From Planctomycetaceae bacterium (GTDB taxonomy: Bacteria; Planctomycetota; Planctomycetia; Pirellulales; Pirellulaceae), in NCBI GenBank assembly GCA_947463915.1, contig CANHVO010000011.1, positions 1 through 48,889 on the forward strand: a DNA stretch of 48,889 nt, in the 5' to 3' direction. Positions 17,682-25,752 of the stretch are shown one piece after another (positions within the stretch are counted from its first letter, which is position 1; each line of letters opens with the position of its first letter). Under the pieces are notes generated by a model, which ran no database searches, was not told the origin of the DNA, and saw nothing but the letters and a program-made list of their open reading frames with translations. The position numbers and the translations under genes are program-made.

Positions 17682-18179
17682 GCCTTGCGGTGAGTGGAAC
17701 TTCCCCCAATTCCTTCGGTCTGTTAATCGTAGGCGAGGCCGTGGACAACTTGGTCTCCAAAACCACTCAACGCCACGCTTAGTGAAGCACATGCGAGAAC
17801 CTATAGCCGTCTAAACTCCTCGTTATCTGAAGAACCGTAGCGAGTGTCGCCTTTCCCTGCGAAGCTGGGGGAGGTCGAGCGATAGCCTCGTCCGGGACGG
17901 GGCCGCCTCGACCTGGCATTAGGTAGACGCTTGCAGAATACGTGCCCCTCCCGAATGTTGCTGAAGGCTCCATCCGACCTCCCCCGACTCCGTCGAGGGA
18001 GGTGGCAACGACAGGATTTGTTCTTGCAGAGGTCAAGACTTCAACAGGATAAGTCGCCCATTGATTCGTTGAAAAAACCTAGCAGTTCGTAGCGCGATAT
18101 CAAGTTTTCTTTGTTGATCCAATCGGTAGAATTCTGCCGAAGTTGAGTGTGCTACCAATTCTAAAACCTGGAGATACAG
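17682..18179. other. Spacer after the glucosidase, GC-rich repeat in the middle
   Basis: No gene supported. Between about 17850 and 18010 it carries GC-rich, partly palindromic text (GGGGGAGGTCGAGCGATAGC, then CGACCTCC-type words inverted near 17978) of the family also seen near 32826-32990. The small minus-strand frame at 17779-18036 is read through this repeat and is rejected as a gene. Nothing more can be seen in the last 140 bases except an ordinary start region for the next gene. Confidence 0.5.
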
Positions 18180-18767
18180 ATGCTTACCCAATCAAACAAA
18201 CCGACTCGTGGCAAGGCTTTGGAAGAAGCTTTTTTTTACAGAATGGATCAAGAGTTGATCGAGTTGCTCAGCAAGCGCATCGAACGTGACGAGAAGATTC
18301 GGTTGTTCGCGAATGCGACGGGAATTCGTGATCGAAACCGACTTGAGTCGCTGGTGGATTCCGGATTCGAATTGTCGACGCTGACGGCCTTCATTTGGGT
18401 GCCTCTGGTCTTTGTGGCGTGGGCCGATGGCAACGCAGATAGCTTGGAAAAGAAAGCTATCTTCGATGTTTTAACAAACAAAGGGATCTCGCAGGAGACC
18501 GCGTCCATGATGATTGCTCATGAGTGGTTTCGCCAAAGCCCGAACGAAGGTCTTTGGAGAACATGGGAAGAGTTTGCCGCAACAACCTTGGCAAGCCTAA
18601 TTCCTGCAATCCGCAACGAGTTGATCGATGAAATCGTTGGGCTCTGTTACGTTGTAGCTCATTCGTCAGGAGGCTTTCTGGGGGTAGGAACGATATCCGA
18701 AACTGAGGCCAACATTATCGATCGCGTTATTCGAGCATTGCAGCAATGGGAGAACCTCGACGTTTAA
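18180..18767 (+). CDS. TerB-like domain protein
   Basis: A 195-residue soluble, helical protein. The central part VPLVFVAWADGNADSLEKKAIFDVL (near 78-102) has the tellurite-resistance TerB-fold pattern with the acidic AWADG motif. C-terminal part is helical with a Gly-rich segment (SSGGFLGVGTISE). The function of TerB-like proteins is not firmly known; they often bind metals. A GGAG site precedes the ATG. The 3' end overlaps the end of the transhydrogenase gene tail-to-tail by 4 bases (18764-18767). It is 3.4 kb from terC, so no operon with it. Confidence 0.6.
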   Translation: MLTQSNKPTRGKALEEAFFYRMDQELIELLSKRIERDEKIRLFANATGIRDRNRLESLVDSGFELSTLTAFIWVPLVFVAWADGNADSLEKKAIFDVLTNKGISQETASMMIAHEWFRQSPNEGLWRTWEEFAATTLASLIPAIRNELIDEIVGLCYVVAHSSGGFLGVGTISETEANIIDRVIRALQQWENLDV

Positions 18768-20182
18768 GTCAAAAGGCTCTTCCGTGTGAACATTGCGTCG
18801 TAGGTAGCGTATTTGTAGAGGTCGCCGAGCGTGGGATAATTGAAGCAGGTTTGCTGAAAGAGGCCGGCGGTCGCATTCATCATCATGGCCAAAAGGCCAA
18901 GATGGACGACTTCCGTCGCTTGCTCACCCATCACGTGGACACCCAAAAGACGCATATCATCGCGATGATACAGGAGCTTTAGAAAACCAACGTTATCGCC
19001 AATGATGTCGCCTCGCGGAATCTCTGAATACTTACAGCGTCCCACAACGTACGGCGTTTGCTTTTCGATCAGCGATTCCTCGGTATCTCCGACGAAACTT
19101 GCTTCTGGGATGGTGTAAATTCCCGTAGGCAACAGTGGTGAAAGACCGCAACTCCAAGGCTCGTCGAAGGCATGGCACACTGCGATTCTCGCTTGCTCGA
19201 TGCCAGTTGCAGCTAGGGCTGGAGCACCGATAACGTCGCCTGCAGCGTAAATGTGCGATGTTTCCGTTGACTGGTAGTTTGGCCCAACTTGCACCAAACC
19301 TCGCTTGCCAAGTGTAAGTCCTGCTGCCGAACTATTTAACGACGAGGTGTTGCTCGATCGCCCTGCACACACCAGAACACCGTCACATTCAATCGTCGCT
19401 CCAGAAGATAACTTTATGACGACATTTTCACGACTCTTCGCATCGCACTCCAATACAGTCTCCTTCCAATGGAATTGAATTCCATTGGCGGTCATGGCGT
19501 CAACAAGACGACGAGAGACTTCGCGGTCGAGAAATGGTAGCAGAGTATCGCGACCATCGATCAGATGAACTTCGGTGCCTAAAGCCGCGAAAGTACCGGC
19601 GTACTCACTGCCGATTACTCCAGCACCGATAACGACCAGTTTCTTCGGGAGCTCTTTCAGTTCGAGAATCTCGTTGGAGTCGTGGATGCGATCGTCGTCG
19701 AAATGAAACTCTGGCGGTCGCAATGGTGATGAACCTGTCGCAATCAAGATTTTTTCGCCATGCACCAAAATCTCAGCGCCTCCTTCGCCGACTACGCGGA
19801 TCGTATGCGGATCGAGGAAGCTTGCATTGCCATGCAGCGTATGGACTCCACGTAGCGCCAAATGCCCTTCGGAACGTTGTCGCTCGAGCGCCTTCACATG
19901 CTTTTCGTGGCACATAAAGTCGGCGATTGTCGCTTCTCGCCTAAGCGAAAGATCGACCCCGAAAAGTCTACGCGACCTTCCTCCGGAAAGCATAAGAGCA
20001 GTCTCACGCAAGGTTTTGCTCGGTATTGTGCCTGTGTTGATACCGGCTCCTCCCACAACCGCTTCTTTTTCAATGAGAGCAACTCGCTTTCCAAGAAGCC
20101 CTGCGGCGATTGCACCACTAACACCTGCGGGACCACCTCCCAAAACGACCAAGTCGTATCGCGACACTTCAGATCCTGTCAT
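18764..20182 (-). CDS. sthA: Soluble NAD(P)+ transhydrogenase
   Basis: Moves hydride between NADPH and NAD+, balancing the two pools. The 472-residue flavoprotein has FAD-binding LVVLGGGPAG (11-20), NAD(P)-binding KLVVIGAGVIGSEYAGTF, IYAAGDVIG, and a C-terminal dimerisation part. At the site where lipoamide dehydrogenases have a CxxxxC disulfide the sequence reads GGAGINTGTIPSK (44-56), with Gly and Thr in place of both Cys, as expected of SthA rather than a disulfide reductase. The ATG at 20182 is preferred. A palindrome GATTCTA-AAA-TAGAATC lies about 80 bases upstream. Followed closely on the same strand side by small stress genes further right. Confidence 0.9.
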   Translation of the reverse strand: MTGSEVSRYDLVVLGGGPAGVSGAIAAGLLGKRVALIEKEAVVGGAGINTGTIPSKTLRETALMLSGGRSRRLFGVDLSLRREATIADFMCHEKHVKALERQRSEGHLALRGVHTLHGNASFLDPHTIRVVGEGGAEILVHGEKILIATGSSPLRPPEFHFDDDRIHDSNEILELKELPKKLVVIGAGVIGSEYAGTFAALGTEVHLIDGRDTLLPFLDREVSRRLVDAMTANGIQFHWKETVLECDAKSRENVVIKLSSGATIECDGVLVCAGRSSNTSSLNSSAAGLTLGKRGLVQVGPNYQSTETSHIYAAGDVIGAPALAATGIEQARIAVCHAFDEPWSCGLSPLLPTGIYTIPEASFVGDTEESLIEKQTPYVVGRCKYSEIPRGDIIGDNVGFLKLLYHRDDMRLLGVHVMGEQATEVVHLGLLAMMMNATAGLFQQTCFNYPTLGDLYKYATYDAMFTRKSLLT

Positions 20183-20262
20183 TGAACTCTGTCCCCTCCG
20201 CAACCTTCCTGCAATACGATCACCTGCCAGCTACCAATTACATACAGAAGGAAATTGACCTT

Positions 20263-20279
20263 GATTCTAAAATAGAATC
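20263..20279. promoter_or_regulatory. Palindrome upstream of sthA
   Basis: A perfect GATTCTA-AAA-TAGAATC palindrome 81 to 97 bases before the sthA start. Its place suits an operator for a dimeric regulator, but no regulator can be named and it could be a chance palindrome. Confidence 0.3.
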
Positions 20280-20332
20280 TATTGGAATGACTGCGACTGG
20301 GCAATGCGACTTTCGCACCGCACTCGCTTTTC

Positions 20333-20596
20333 CTAATCTGTTCCGATGGTCGATCGTGGCAGTCCTACCACCAGGTCGTTCGAGAGAATTCGCAAGCTCG
20401 AACTCTTGGTGACGATCTCTTGAACTAGTTGCTTGGCATGAAACGAATCACAGTTACCTCGCAAAACGATGCCTAGCTCTGAAACATCGATGGTGAGCGA
20501 TTTCAAATGCCCATTGAGCAAACCCAGGACTAAGCTTTTCAGCTCGGCAGAAATGCATTCTTGGTTCTCGCGCTCTTTGCATCGGTTGTGTTTCAT
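20333..20596 (-). CDS. Small BON-domain-like protein
   Basis: An 87-residue protein. The segment from LKSLTIDVSELGIVLRGNC to LRILSNDLVV fits the BON pattern (strand, LxGxxxS, helix, strand, xxVxNxL), with SFHAKQLVQEIV as the helix. BON domains bind membranes or lipids in exported proteins, but here no signal peptide is seen, so it may be cytoplasmic. It lies between sthA and the zinc-ribbon gene, all on the minus strand, with about 100 bases to the latter. Confidence 0.5.
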   Translation of the reverse strand: MKHNRCKERENQECISAELKSLVLGLLNGHLKSLTIDVSELGIVLRGNCDSFHAKQLVQEIVTKSSSLRILSNDLVVGLPRSTIGTD

Positions 20597-20696
20597 GATG
20601 TGATTCTTGAATTTTTATGCTAAGCCGCGAAGGTTGAACAGATGAATTCTGCGTAGATAGTTTCTGTGCATTAGGTACGGACCAACGGGTTGGTCG

Positions 20697-21044
20697 TCAA
20701 TCAAAGTCGAATAAATTGCTCCAAAACGACTCCTTCTTCTTTCCGTAGCGAGGATACTGACGGTCATCATCCCGGAACTCCCGATTCTCGTACTTTCGAT
20801 CGGTGTACTTTCGATCGTCGTCTTCACTCCGCTCAAATTGATGAGCATGGTCGTCGCGGCTCCTTCCTGACGACGGGGCTTTCTCAAAAGAATTAGCTTG
20901 AACTTGCTCCTCTGCTTGCTGAATAAACTTGTCCAACTCACCTCGGTCGAGCCAAATTCCTCGGCAACTTGGACAATAGTCAATCTCGATTCCCTTCCTT
21001 TCGGACATCAGGAGATCAATATCCTTGCAGTTTGGACACTTCAT
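20697..21044 (-). CDS. Zinc-ribbon protein (zf-TFIIB type)
   Basis: A 115-residue protein. It starts MKCPNCKD and has a second CPSCRGIWLDRGELDKFI, the paired CxxC zinc ribbon followed by the GIWLDRGEL helix of the zf-TFIIB family (Cys3, Cys6, Cys24, Cys27). The C-terminal half is charged and rich in Asp/Arg/Tyr, probably disordered. Function in this family is unknown; in some genomes such genes sit with stress genes. The gene lies 31 bases after the HPF stop on the same strand, so it is likely co-transcribed. Confidence 0.75.
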   Translation of the reverse strand: MKCPNCKDIDLLMSERKGIEIDYCPSCRGIWLDRGELDKFIQQAEEQVQANSFEKAPSSGRSRDDHAHQFERSEDDDRKYTDRKYENREFRDDDRQYPRYGKKKESFWSNLFDFD

Positions 21045-21075
21045 AAAAATAACCTTTCAGTGATTGCAATCGAAC

Positions 21076-21447
21076 TCAAGACTGTTCTAAACCGTTGGCT
21101 AGTGAATCGGTTCCTTCGCCCGCCATGCTAGTGCGATCGCCCCTGGAGCGCGCGCGGTCCACTTGGCGGCTGACAGCATGAACTGCTCGCTCTGCCGCTT
21201 GGTCGAGGACGGCATACCACGATTCGCCCCGCTCCTCAACTACTATCAGAGGAAGCCGCTCAATATCGATGATGAGTCGAAGAGATTTGTCGAGCCCATT
21301 CTTTGGTCCGTTTTCGTCTGCAAGAAAAACGTTTACTCTGGCAATGCGGCCAGTAAACCGTTCTAACGCAGTTGATACTCTTTCTTCCGCATGGTCTCGA
21401 AGCTCTGGACTTGGCTCGAAGCCTTTGCCGCTAATTTGAATCAACAT
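21076..21447 (-). CDS. HPF/RaiA-family ribosome hibernation protein
   Basis: A 123-residue short member of the HPF fold: MLIQISGKGFEPSPELRDHAEERV, then VNVFLADENGPKNGLDK, then the second helix ERAVHAVSRQVDRARSRG. As in the copy at 13531, there is no long C-terminal domain; the tail is a polar stretch. The NGP..GLDK segment parallels NGPLLGGVDK in the other copy, so the two are likely paralogues. It is first in a minus-strand group with the zinc-ribbon and BON-like genes. It is divergent from the NhaR-type regulator. Confidence 0.75.
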   Translation of the reverse strand: MLIQISGKGFEPSPELRDHAEERVSTALERFTGRIARVNVFLADENGPKNGLDKSLRLIIDIERLPLIVVEERGESWYAVLDQAAERAVHAVSRQVDRARSRGDRTSMAGEGTDSLANGLEQS

Positions 21448-21581
21448 AAAAATTTCCTCTGAAGGGAACTGGGGGACAAGACGAACAAGGTTACGTATTG
21501 ATTATCGGCTTTCGGAAGGATAAAACAATTTGAATCGTAAGCGTCAATACATTAGTTTTGTCAAATGAAAGAATTCAAGCA

Positions 21582-22484
21582 ATGAACTGGCTCAACTACC
21601 ACCATTTGCAGTACTTCTGGGCGGTGTCGCAAGAAGGATCGGTGGCCAAGGCCAGCGAAAAGCTGCATGTCACTCCAGCCACGATCAGCATTCAGCTTCG
21701 CGATTTGGAGAAGTCGCTAGGAGTAAAATTGTTTCGCAAGGCTGGACGAGGGCTAGCCTTGACTGAAATGGGAACGGCGGTTCAATCGTACGCAAACGAT
21801 ATCTTCGCGACCGGACAAGAGCTCTTGGACATGGTCAATGGCAGGCCGGTTGGTGGCCCCATGATTCTTCGCGTAGGAATCAAGGACGTGATGCCAAAAC
21901 TTGTCGCTTACCAACTGCTCGAGCCAACACTTCGTATGTCGGGGGACGTTCGATTGTTGTGTTTTGAGGGAGACATAACAAAACTGATCTCGGATCTTGC
22001 TATTCACAAACTCGATGTCGTGTTATCCGATACGCCTATTGATCCAACGATGAAGGTCCGAGCCTACTCCCATTTGTTGGGCGAGTCCGATGTATTGCTT
22101 TTCGGTACGAAGGCTTTGGCTAAAAAGATAAAAATCGGATTCCCGGGATCGCTCGATGGCGCCCCCATTCTTTTGCCCATGAGGAATTCCGTTCTTCGGC
22201 GATCGCTGGATTACTGGTTCGAGGTGAATGAGGTTCGGCCCAAAATCGTGGGTGAATTCGAGGACAGCGCTATGTTGAAAATTATGGGGAAAGCAGGCGT
22301 GGGTGTGTTTCCTGTTGCAAACACGATCTGCAAAGAAGTGGAGGAGATGTATGGAGTCGAGTTCATCGCTGCCGTACCTGATGTGACAGAGAAGTTTTAC
22401 GCGTTATCGGTAGAACGCAAAGTAAAGCATCCTGCAGTCCTTGCGATCTCTGAAGTTGCTCGAAAACAATTGCGCACTCGATAG
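21582..22484 (+). CDS. nhaR: LysR-family regulator, NhaR type
   Basis: A 300-residue transcriptional regulator. It begins MNWLNYHHLQYFWAVSQEGS, the NhaR subfamily signature, followed by a helix-turn-helix (AKASEKLHVTPATISIQLRDLEKSLG) and a LysR effector domain. The ATG at 21582 gives this N-terminus; an earlier in-frame start is less likely. NhaR in E. coli controls the Na+/H+ antiporter gene and responds to sodium; no antiporter is adjacent, so the target is unknown. It is divergent from the HPF gene and precedes arsR by 266 bases, with a repeat between. Confidence 0.8.
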   Translation: MNWLNYHHLQYFWAVSQEGSVAKASEKLHVTPATISIQLRDLEKSLGVKLFRKAGRGLALTEMGTAVQSYANDIFATGQELLDMVNGRPVGGPMILRVGIKDVMPKLVAYQLLEPTLRMSGDVRLLCFEGDITKLISDLAIHKLDVVLSDTPIDPTMKVRAYSHLLGESDVLLFGTKALAKKIKIGFPGSLDGAPILLPMRNSVLRRSLDYWFEVNEVRPKIVGEFEDSAMLKIMGKAGVGVFPVANTICKEVEEMYGVEFIAAVPDVTEKFYALSVERKVKHPAVLAISEVARKQLRTR

Positions 22485-22534
22485 CCGCTTATTCCATTCG
22501 CTGAGTCCGGTGGGACGCGGTCGCGTGTACGCTT

Positions 22535-22551
22535 TCGTCGCGGAGCGACGA
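22535..22551. repeat. Hairpin TCGTCGC-GGA-GCGACGA
   Basis: A perfect 7-base stem and 3-base loop in the spacer between the LysR gene and arsR, within a GC-rich stretch (22505-22600) of the kind repeated in spacers of this group of organisms. It starts about 50 bases after the LysR stop and could stop that transcript, but there is no T tract. Confidence 0.5.
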
Positions 22552-22680
22552 TAGCGACAATGTCGCCCTTCGCTGTGCGAAGGTAGCGTGCGTCAAGACC
22601 GATCATCTATCAGCAGCACAATACTGTCGTCATCATTCATAAAAGTGCTCTGGTACTTGACGTATGTCAACCCGAAGCAT

Positions 22681-22721
22681 ATCGTTGATCAACGATTGGT
22701 TACGATATGGTTTATCAATCG
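22681..22721. promoter_or_regulatory. Candidate ArsR operator
   Basis: A perfect 16-base palindrome ATCGTTGATCAACGAT at 22681-22696, overlapped by a second inverted pair CGATTG (22693-22698) / CAATCG (22716-22721). It lies 30-70 bases before the chosen arsR start, where a self-repressing ArsR dimer would bind. Related ATCGT/ACGAT half-sites recur after arsR (23111-23129). No -35/-10 pair is claimed. Confidence 0.5.
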
Positions 22722-22750
22722 CAAGTAGACCTTTGCTGAGTTTTCGACCA

Positions 22751-23089
22751 ATGGACAAAAGACCTTCAAAAAGCAAATTAAAGTGCTGTGGCGACGAAGT
22801 CTCTTTGTTGCTGCCGCAGGACGCAGGCGCTGAGCAACTAGCAAAGCTGGCATGGGCAGTCGCCCATCCGGCTCGTGTGCGGATCGTGCAACTTTTACTC
22901 AGTCGCACATCGTGTGTGTGCGGTGAGATCGTCGATCAGATGCCTTTGGCCCAATCAACTGTCTCTCAGCACTTGAAGATACTTAAAGATTCGGGTTTGG
23001 TTCAGGGGGAGATCGATGGGCCCCGTATTTGCTACGGCATCAATCAAAAGATGTTGAAGCAGCTAAAGAAACTTGTCGCTGATTTGTAG
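22751..23089 (+). CDS. arsR: ArsR-family metalloregulator
   Basis: A 112-residue winged-helix repressor that would leave DNA on binding arsenite. Visible are helix-turn-helix residues PLAQSTVSQHLKILKDSGLV (65-84) and the wing (GPRICYGINQ). Cysteines lie at 12-13, 55 and 57: SCVCGEIVD sits on the metal-sensing helix, like the CVCDL site of ArsR. The ATG at 22751 was chosen over one at 22664 because the palindromic operator would otherwise lie inside the gene, and because the segment before 22751 has no family similarity. It heads the arsenic cluster. Confidence 0.88.
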   Translation: MDKRPSKSKLKCCGDEVSLLLPQDAGAEQLAKLAWAVAHPARVRIVQLLLSRTSCVCGEIVDQMPLAQSTVSQHLKILKDSGLVQGEIDGPRICYGINQKMLKQLKKLVADL

Positions 23090-23110
23090 CAATCGATTTT
23101 TTAACCAGAC

Positions 23111-23129
23111 CAATCGTTTTCGACGATTG
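23111..23129. promoter_or_regulatory. Hairpin with ArsR-like half-sites after arsR
   Basis: CAATCGT-TTTCG-ACGATTG, a perfect 7-base stem 22 bases after the arsR stop. Its half-sites resemble those of the upstream palindrome, so it may be a second operator for the genes downstream, or an RNA hairpin that trims read-through from arsR. Confidence 0.35.
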
Positions 23130-23149
23130 CCGATACGTGAGAGGTGAAC

Positions 23150-23344
23150 ATGAATCAACGAACAGCGATCAACCAAGTTCGAGATCAATGTGCCGAAGTT
23201 GCTAGGAGTAGCCTTTCGAATGACTCTGTTGCCGTGCGGACGGTTGCTTTGTCATGGAATCATTCGATGCAAACGCCTTTGCTGCGAGCGTTCGTGTGCA
23301 TGCATTCAAACAATCAGACAATTTCGCCCCCAACCCTTTCCTAA
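23150..23344 (+). pseudogene. arsM-like fragment (arsenite methyltransferase N-terminus)
   Basis: The ATG at 23150, with a GAGAGGTG site before it, opens MNQRTAINQVRDQCAEVARS, then SLSNDSVAVRTVA. This matches the start of SAM-dependent arsenite methyltransferases (VRDxYxxVARxxLSxDxxxVRxVAxxFGY). Similarity then stops: no SAM motif, no Cys pair and no catalytic region follow before arsD. Another frame from 23254 reads FDANAFAASVRVHAFK, faintly like the C-terminal end of such enzymes. The simplest reading is an arsM gene with a large internal deletion. It may still be translated as a 65-residue peptide. A chance match is possible because only 35 residues are informative. Confidence 0.5.
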
Positions 23345-23355
23345 AGGAAGTATTG

Positions 23356-23724
23356 ATGAAAACGATTCAAGTCTACGATAAACCCATGTGTTGCTCGACC
23401 GGAGTATGTGGTCCCCAAGTAGACCCTGTACTGCCCCAGTTTGCTGCCGACCTTGACTGGCTCAAGTCTCAAGGGAATCAAGTAGAACGCTTTAACTTGG
23501 CTCAGCAGCCAATGGCATTCATTGAAAACAAAGAGGTTCACCAGCTTTTGGGAAGCGAAGGAACCGATTGTCTTCCACTGATTCTGCTCAATGGCAAGAT
23601 CGTAAGTCGAAAAGAATACCCGTCACGAGAAGTAATGGCTGGCTGGGTCAGCGCCACTGCTGCGAAACAATTGCTACCTGTCGCAAAGTCCGGTGGATGC
23701 TGTGGATCAACAGGTTGCTGCTAG
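23356..23724 (+). CDS. arsD: Arsenite metallochaperone ArsD
   Basis: A 122-residue metallochaperone that passes arsenite to the ArsA ATPase. It has MKTIQVYDKPMCCSTGVCG with Cys12, Cys13 and Cys18, exactly the functional cysteines of E. coli ArsD, plus two C-terminal vicinal pairs (Cys115-Cys116 and Cys121-Cys122). The ATG at 23356 fits the family; an AAGGAAG site lies 6 bases before. The gene follows the arsM fragment, and a palindromic repeat separates it from arsA. Its presence with ArsA implies an arsenite efflux pump, but none is nearby. Confidence 0.93.
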   Translation: MKTIQVYDKPMCCSTGVCGPQVDPVLPQFAADLDWLKSQGNQVERFNLAQQPMAFIENKEVHQLLGSEGTDCLPLILLNGKIVSRKEYPSREVMAGWVSATAAKQLLPVAKSGGCCGSTGCC

Positions 23725-23726
23725 AA

Positions 23727-23830
23727 GAGCGGCGGGAGAGAACTTACCACGATCCGTAGTTGGATTTGCCAGAATTCAGTACGGCCTGAATTCTGGCGAA
23801 TCCAGCTACGGTAGTTTCCGCCTGCCGCTC
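23727..23830. repeat. Palindromic repeat family B, copy 2, inside the ars operon
   Basis: The most complete copy: outer arms GAGCGGC (23727) and GCCGCTC (to 23830), inner arms CGTAGTTGGATTTGCC (from 23755) and GGCGAATCCAGCTACG (to 23810), and a central AGAATTCAG/CTGAATTCT pair. It begins 2 bases after the arsD stop and ends 57 bases before arsA. It may fold in RNA and tune arsD/arsA levels, or be a recent insertion. Confidence 0.85.
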
Positions 23831-23887
23831 GCCTAAGGTTTGTGGCATTAGCCGGAATCCTTCTAACCTCTAACTGCGTTCCCTACT

Positions 23888-25690
23888 ATGAAATTCTTAG
23901 AGCAAACGACACGCAACCTTTTCTTCACGGGCAAAGGTGGAGTCGGCAAAACCTCAGTGGCATGCGCCGCAGCCGTTCGACTTTCCGATGCTGGCAAGAA
24001 AGTTCTACTTGTTTCGACCGACCCAGCATCCAATCTCGATGAAGTTCTCGGTACTCCTCTTGGTCACCACCCAACTGTCGTTCCTTCTGTCCCTGGACTT
24101 TCAGCGATGAATCTTGATCCAGAGAAGTCCGCTGCAGAGTATCGCGAGCGAATGGTCGGTCCTTACCGCGGGCTGTTACCCGCTGCTGCGGTCGCAAGCA
24201 TGGAAGAGCAATTCTCCGGTTCATGTACGCTTGAAATTGCAGCCTTCGACGAGTTTTCAAGGCTTCTGGGAGATGCATCCGCGACGAGTGAATTTGACCA
24301 CGTGATATTTGACACAGCGCCTACAGGTCACACTTTACGATTATTGACATTGCCGTCAGCGTGGGCCGGCTTCATGGAAAAGAACACAACGGGCACGTCC
24401 TGCCTCGGCCCGCTTGCAGGGTTGCAAGCACAGCAACAGTTATATCAAGATACGGTCAAAGCACTCGGCGATCTTAAGGTCACGACGCTGGTTTTGGTCG
24501 CGAGGGCCGAAGGGACAGCGCTACGTGAAGCGGCTCGTACCAGCAACGAGTTAGCGGGCCTTGGCGTGAAGAATCAGCATCTTGTTGTGAATGGTGTCTT
24601 TCAAGCAACGGATCTGACTGATCCGTATGCGTTGGCGATGCAAAGGCGTGGTGAAACGGCCATGGCCGCTATCCCTAAAGAGCTCGAGGCTTTGCCAAGA
24701 ACGATTATTGCGCTGAATGGAGGTGGAGTTCTAGGTATCGAGGCGCTTCGAAGCCTCGGACTACCCGCGACAACTTCTTCGAGAGTTGCCAATCCAAATG
24801 CTTTCGCGGAAGCAATCGAGCCGAAGTTGTTGGTACTACCACCGCTTCTTGGCGAACTACTAGAAGATTTGGCCGTAAAGAAGCACGGTGTGATCCTTGC
24901 AATGGGTAAGGGAGGCGTTGGCAAAACAACGGTTGCCGCTGCAGTTGCCGTCGCGTTAGCCGAAAGGGGCTTCATTGTGCACCTCTCAACGACGGATCCT
25001 GCAGCCCACATCGCAGCCGCAGTCGCCGGTGAAACGTTGGCGAATCTATCCGTCAGCCGAATCGATCCTGTTGCCGAAACCGCCAAGTATTCCGCGGAAG
25101 TCATGAGCCATGCAGGTGTTGGACTTGATGAACAAGGCAAATCGCTCCTGGCAGAAGACTTGCGATCGCCTTGCACAGAAGAAATTGCCGTCTTTCGCGC
25201 ATTTGCGGACGCGGTGGCTGAGGGAAGCGATGGTTTTGTGGTGCTAGACACGGCACCAACAGGACACACGGTATTACTCCTCGATTCCGCCTTGGCTTAC
25301 CACCGTGAAGTCACTCGTCAATCAAATCAAATGCCTGAAGCCGTTGAGCAGCTTTTGCCAAGGCTACGTGATCCAACTTACACTCGCGTTTTAATCGTTA
25401 CGCTTCCAGAGGCAACTCCAGTGCACGAAGCAGCATCATTGCAACGCGACCTGCGTCGAGCAGAAATCGAGCCATACGCTTGGGTCATCAATCAATGTTT
25501 GTCACCTCTGATTATTCACGATCCACTTTTGCAAGAACGCCAACGGCACGAAGCCGCTTACATTCGCGAAGTCATGGAAAAGCAGTCGCTTCGTACTGTG
25601 CTCATACCGTGGCAAATTGATCCGCCAGTCGGCAAGATCGGTCTCGAACACCTATTGCAGAACACAGACCTGTCGATCGCGAAAGCATAG
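23888..25690 (+). CDS. arsA: Arsenite-stimulated pump ATPase ArsA
   Basis: A 600-residue twin ATPase that drives an arsenite channel. Both halves have a deviant Walker A (GKGGVGKT at 15-22 and 340-347) and a DTAPTGHT signature (142-149 and 454-461). The metalloid-site cysteines are at 113 and 172, the exact numbers of E. coli ArsA, and at 429 (Cys422 in E. coli). So the full A1-A2 arrangement is kept and the protein should bind As(III). No clear ribosome site precedes the ATG. A long antisense frame at 24601-25269 is a shadow. Without ArsB or Acr3 in the window its partner must be elsewhere. Confidence 0.95.
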   Translation: MKFLEQTTRNLFFTGKGGVGKTSVACAAAVRLSDAGKKVLLVSTDPASNLDEVLGTPLGHHPTVVPSVPGLSAMNLDPEKSAAEYRERMVGPYRGLLPAAAVASMEEQFSGSCTLEIAAFDEFSRLLGDASATSEFDHVIFDTAPTGHTLRLLTLPSAWAGFMEKNTTGTSCLGPLAGLQAQQQLYQDTVKALGDLKVTTLVLVARAEGTALREAARTSNELAGLGVKNQHLVVNGVFQATDLTDPYALAMQRRGETAMAAIPKELEALPRTIIALNGGGVLGIEALRSLGLPATTSSRVANPNAFAEAIEPKLLVLPPLLGELLEDLAVKKHGVILAMGKGGVGKTTVAAAVAVALAERGFIVHLSTTDPAAHIAAAVAGETLANLSVSRIDPVAETAKYSAEVMSHAGVGLDEQGKSLLAEDLRSPCTEEIAVFRAFADAVAEGSDGFVVLDTAPTGHTVLLLDSALAYHREVTRQSNQMPEAVEQLLPRLRDPTYTRVLIVTLPEATPVHEAASLQRDLRRAEIEPYAWVINQCLSPLIIHDPLLQERQRHEAAYIREVMEKQSLRTVLIPWQIDPPVGKIGLEHLLQNTDLSIAKA

Positions 25691-25752
25691 AGTCAAAAAC
25701 ATCCTCTCGTTATTAGTCAATTCAATTTCAACAATCTGTTCAAGGAGACAAG

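Noticed and set aside
17779-18036. 85-codon minus-strand frame after the glucosidase
   Set aside because: It is read through GC-rich spacer repeat text and has no ribosome site or domain.
24601-25269. Open frame of 222 codons antisense to arsA, rich in Ala, Ser and Thr
   Set aside because: A low-complexity shadow of the GC-rich second P-loop half of arsA.
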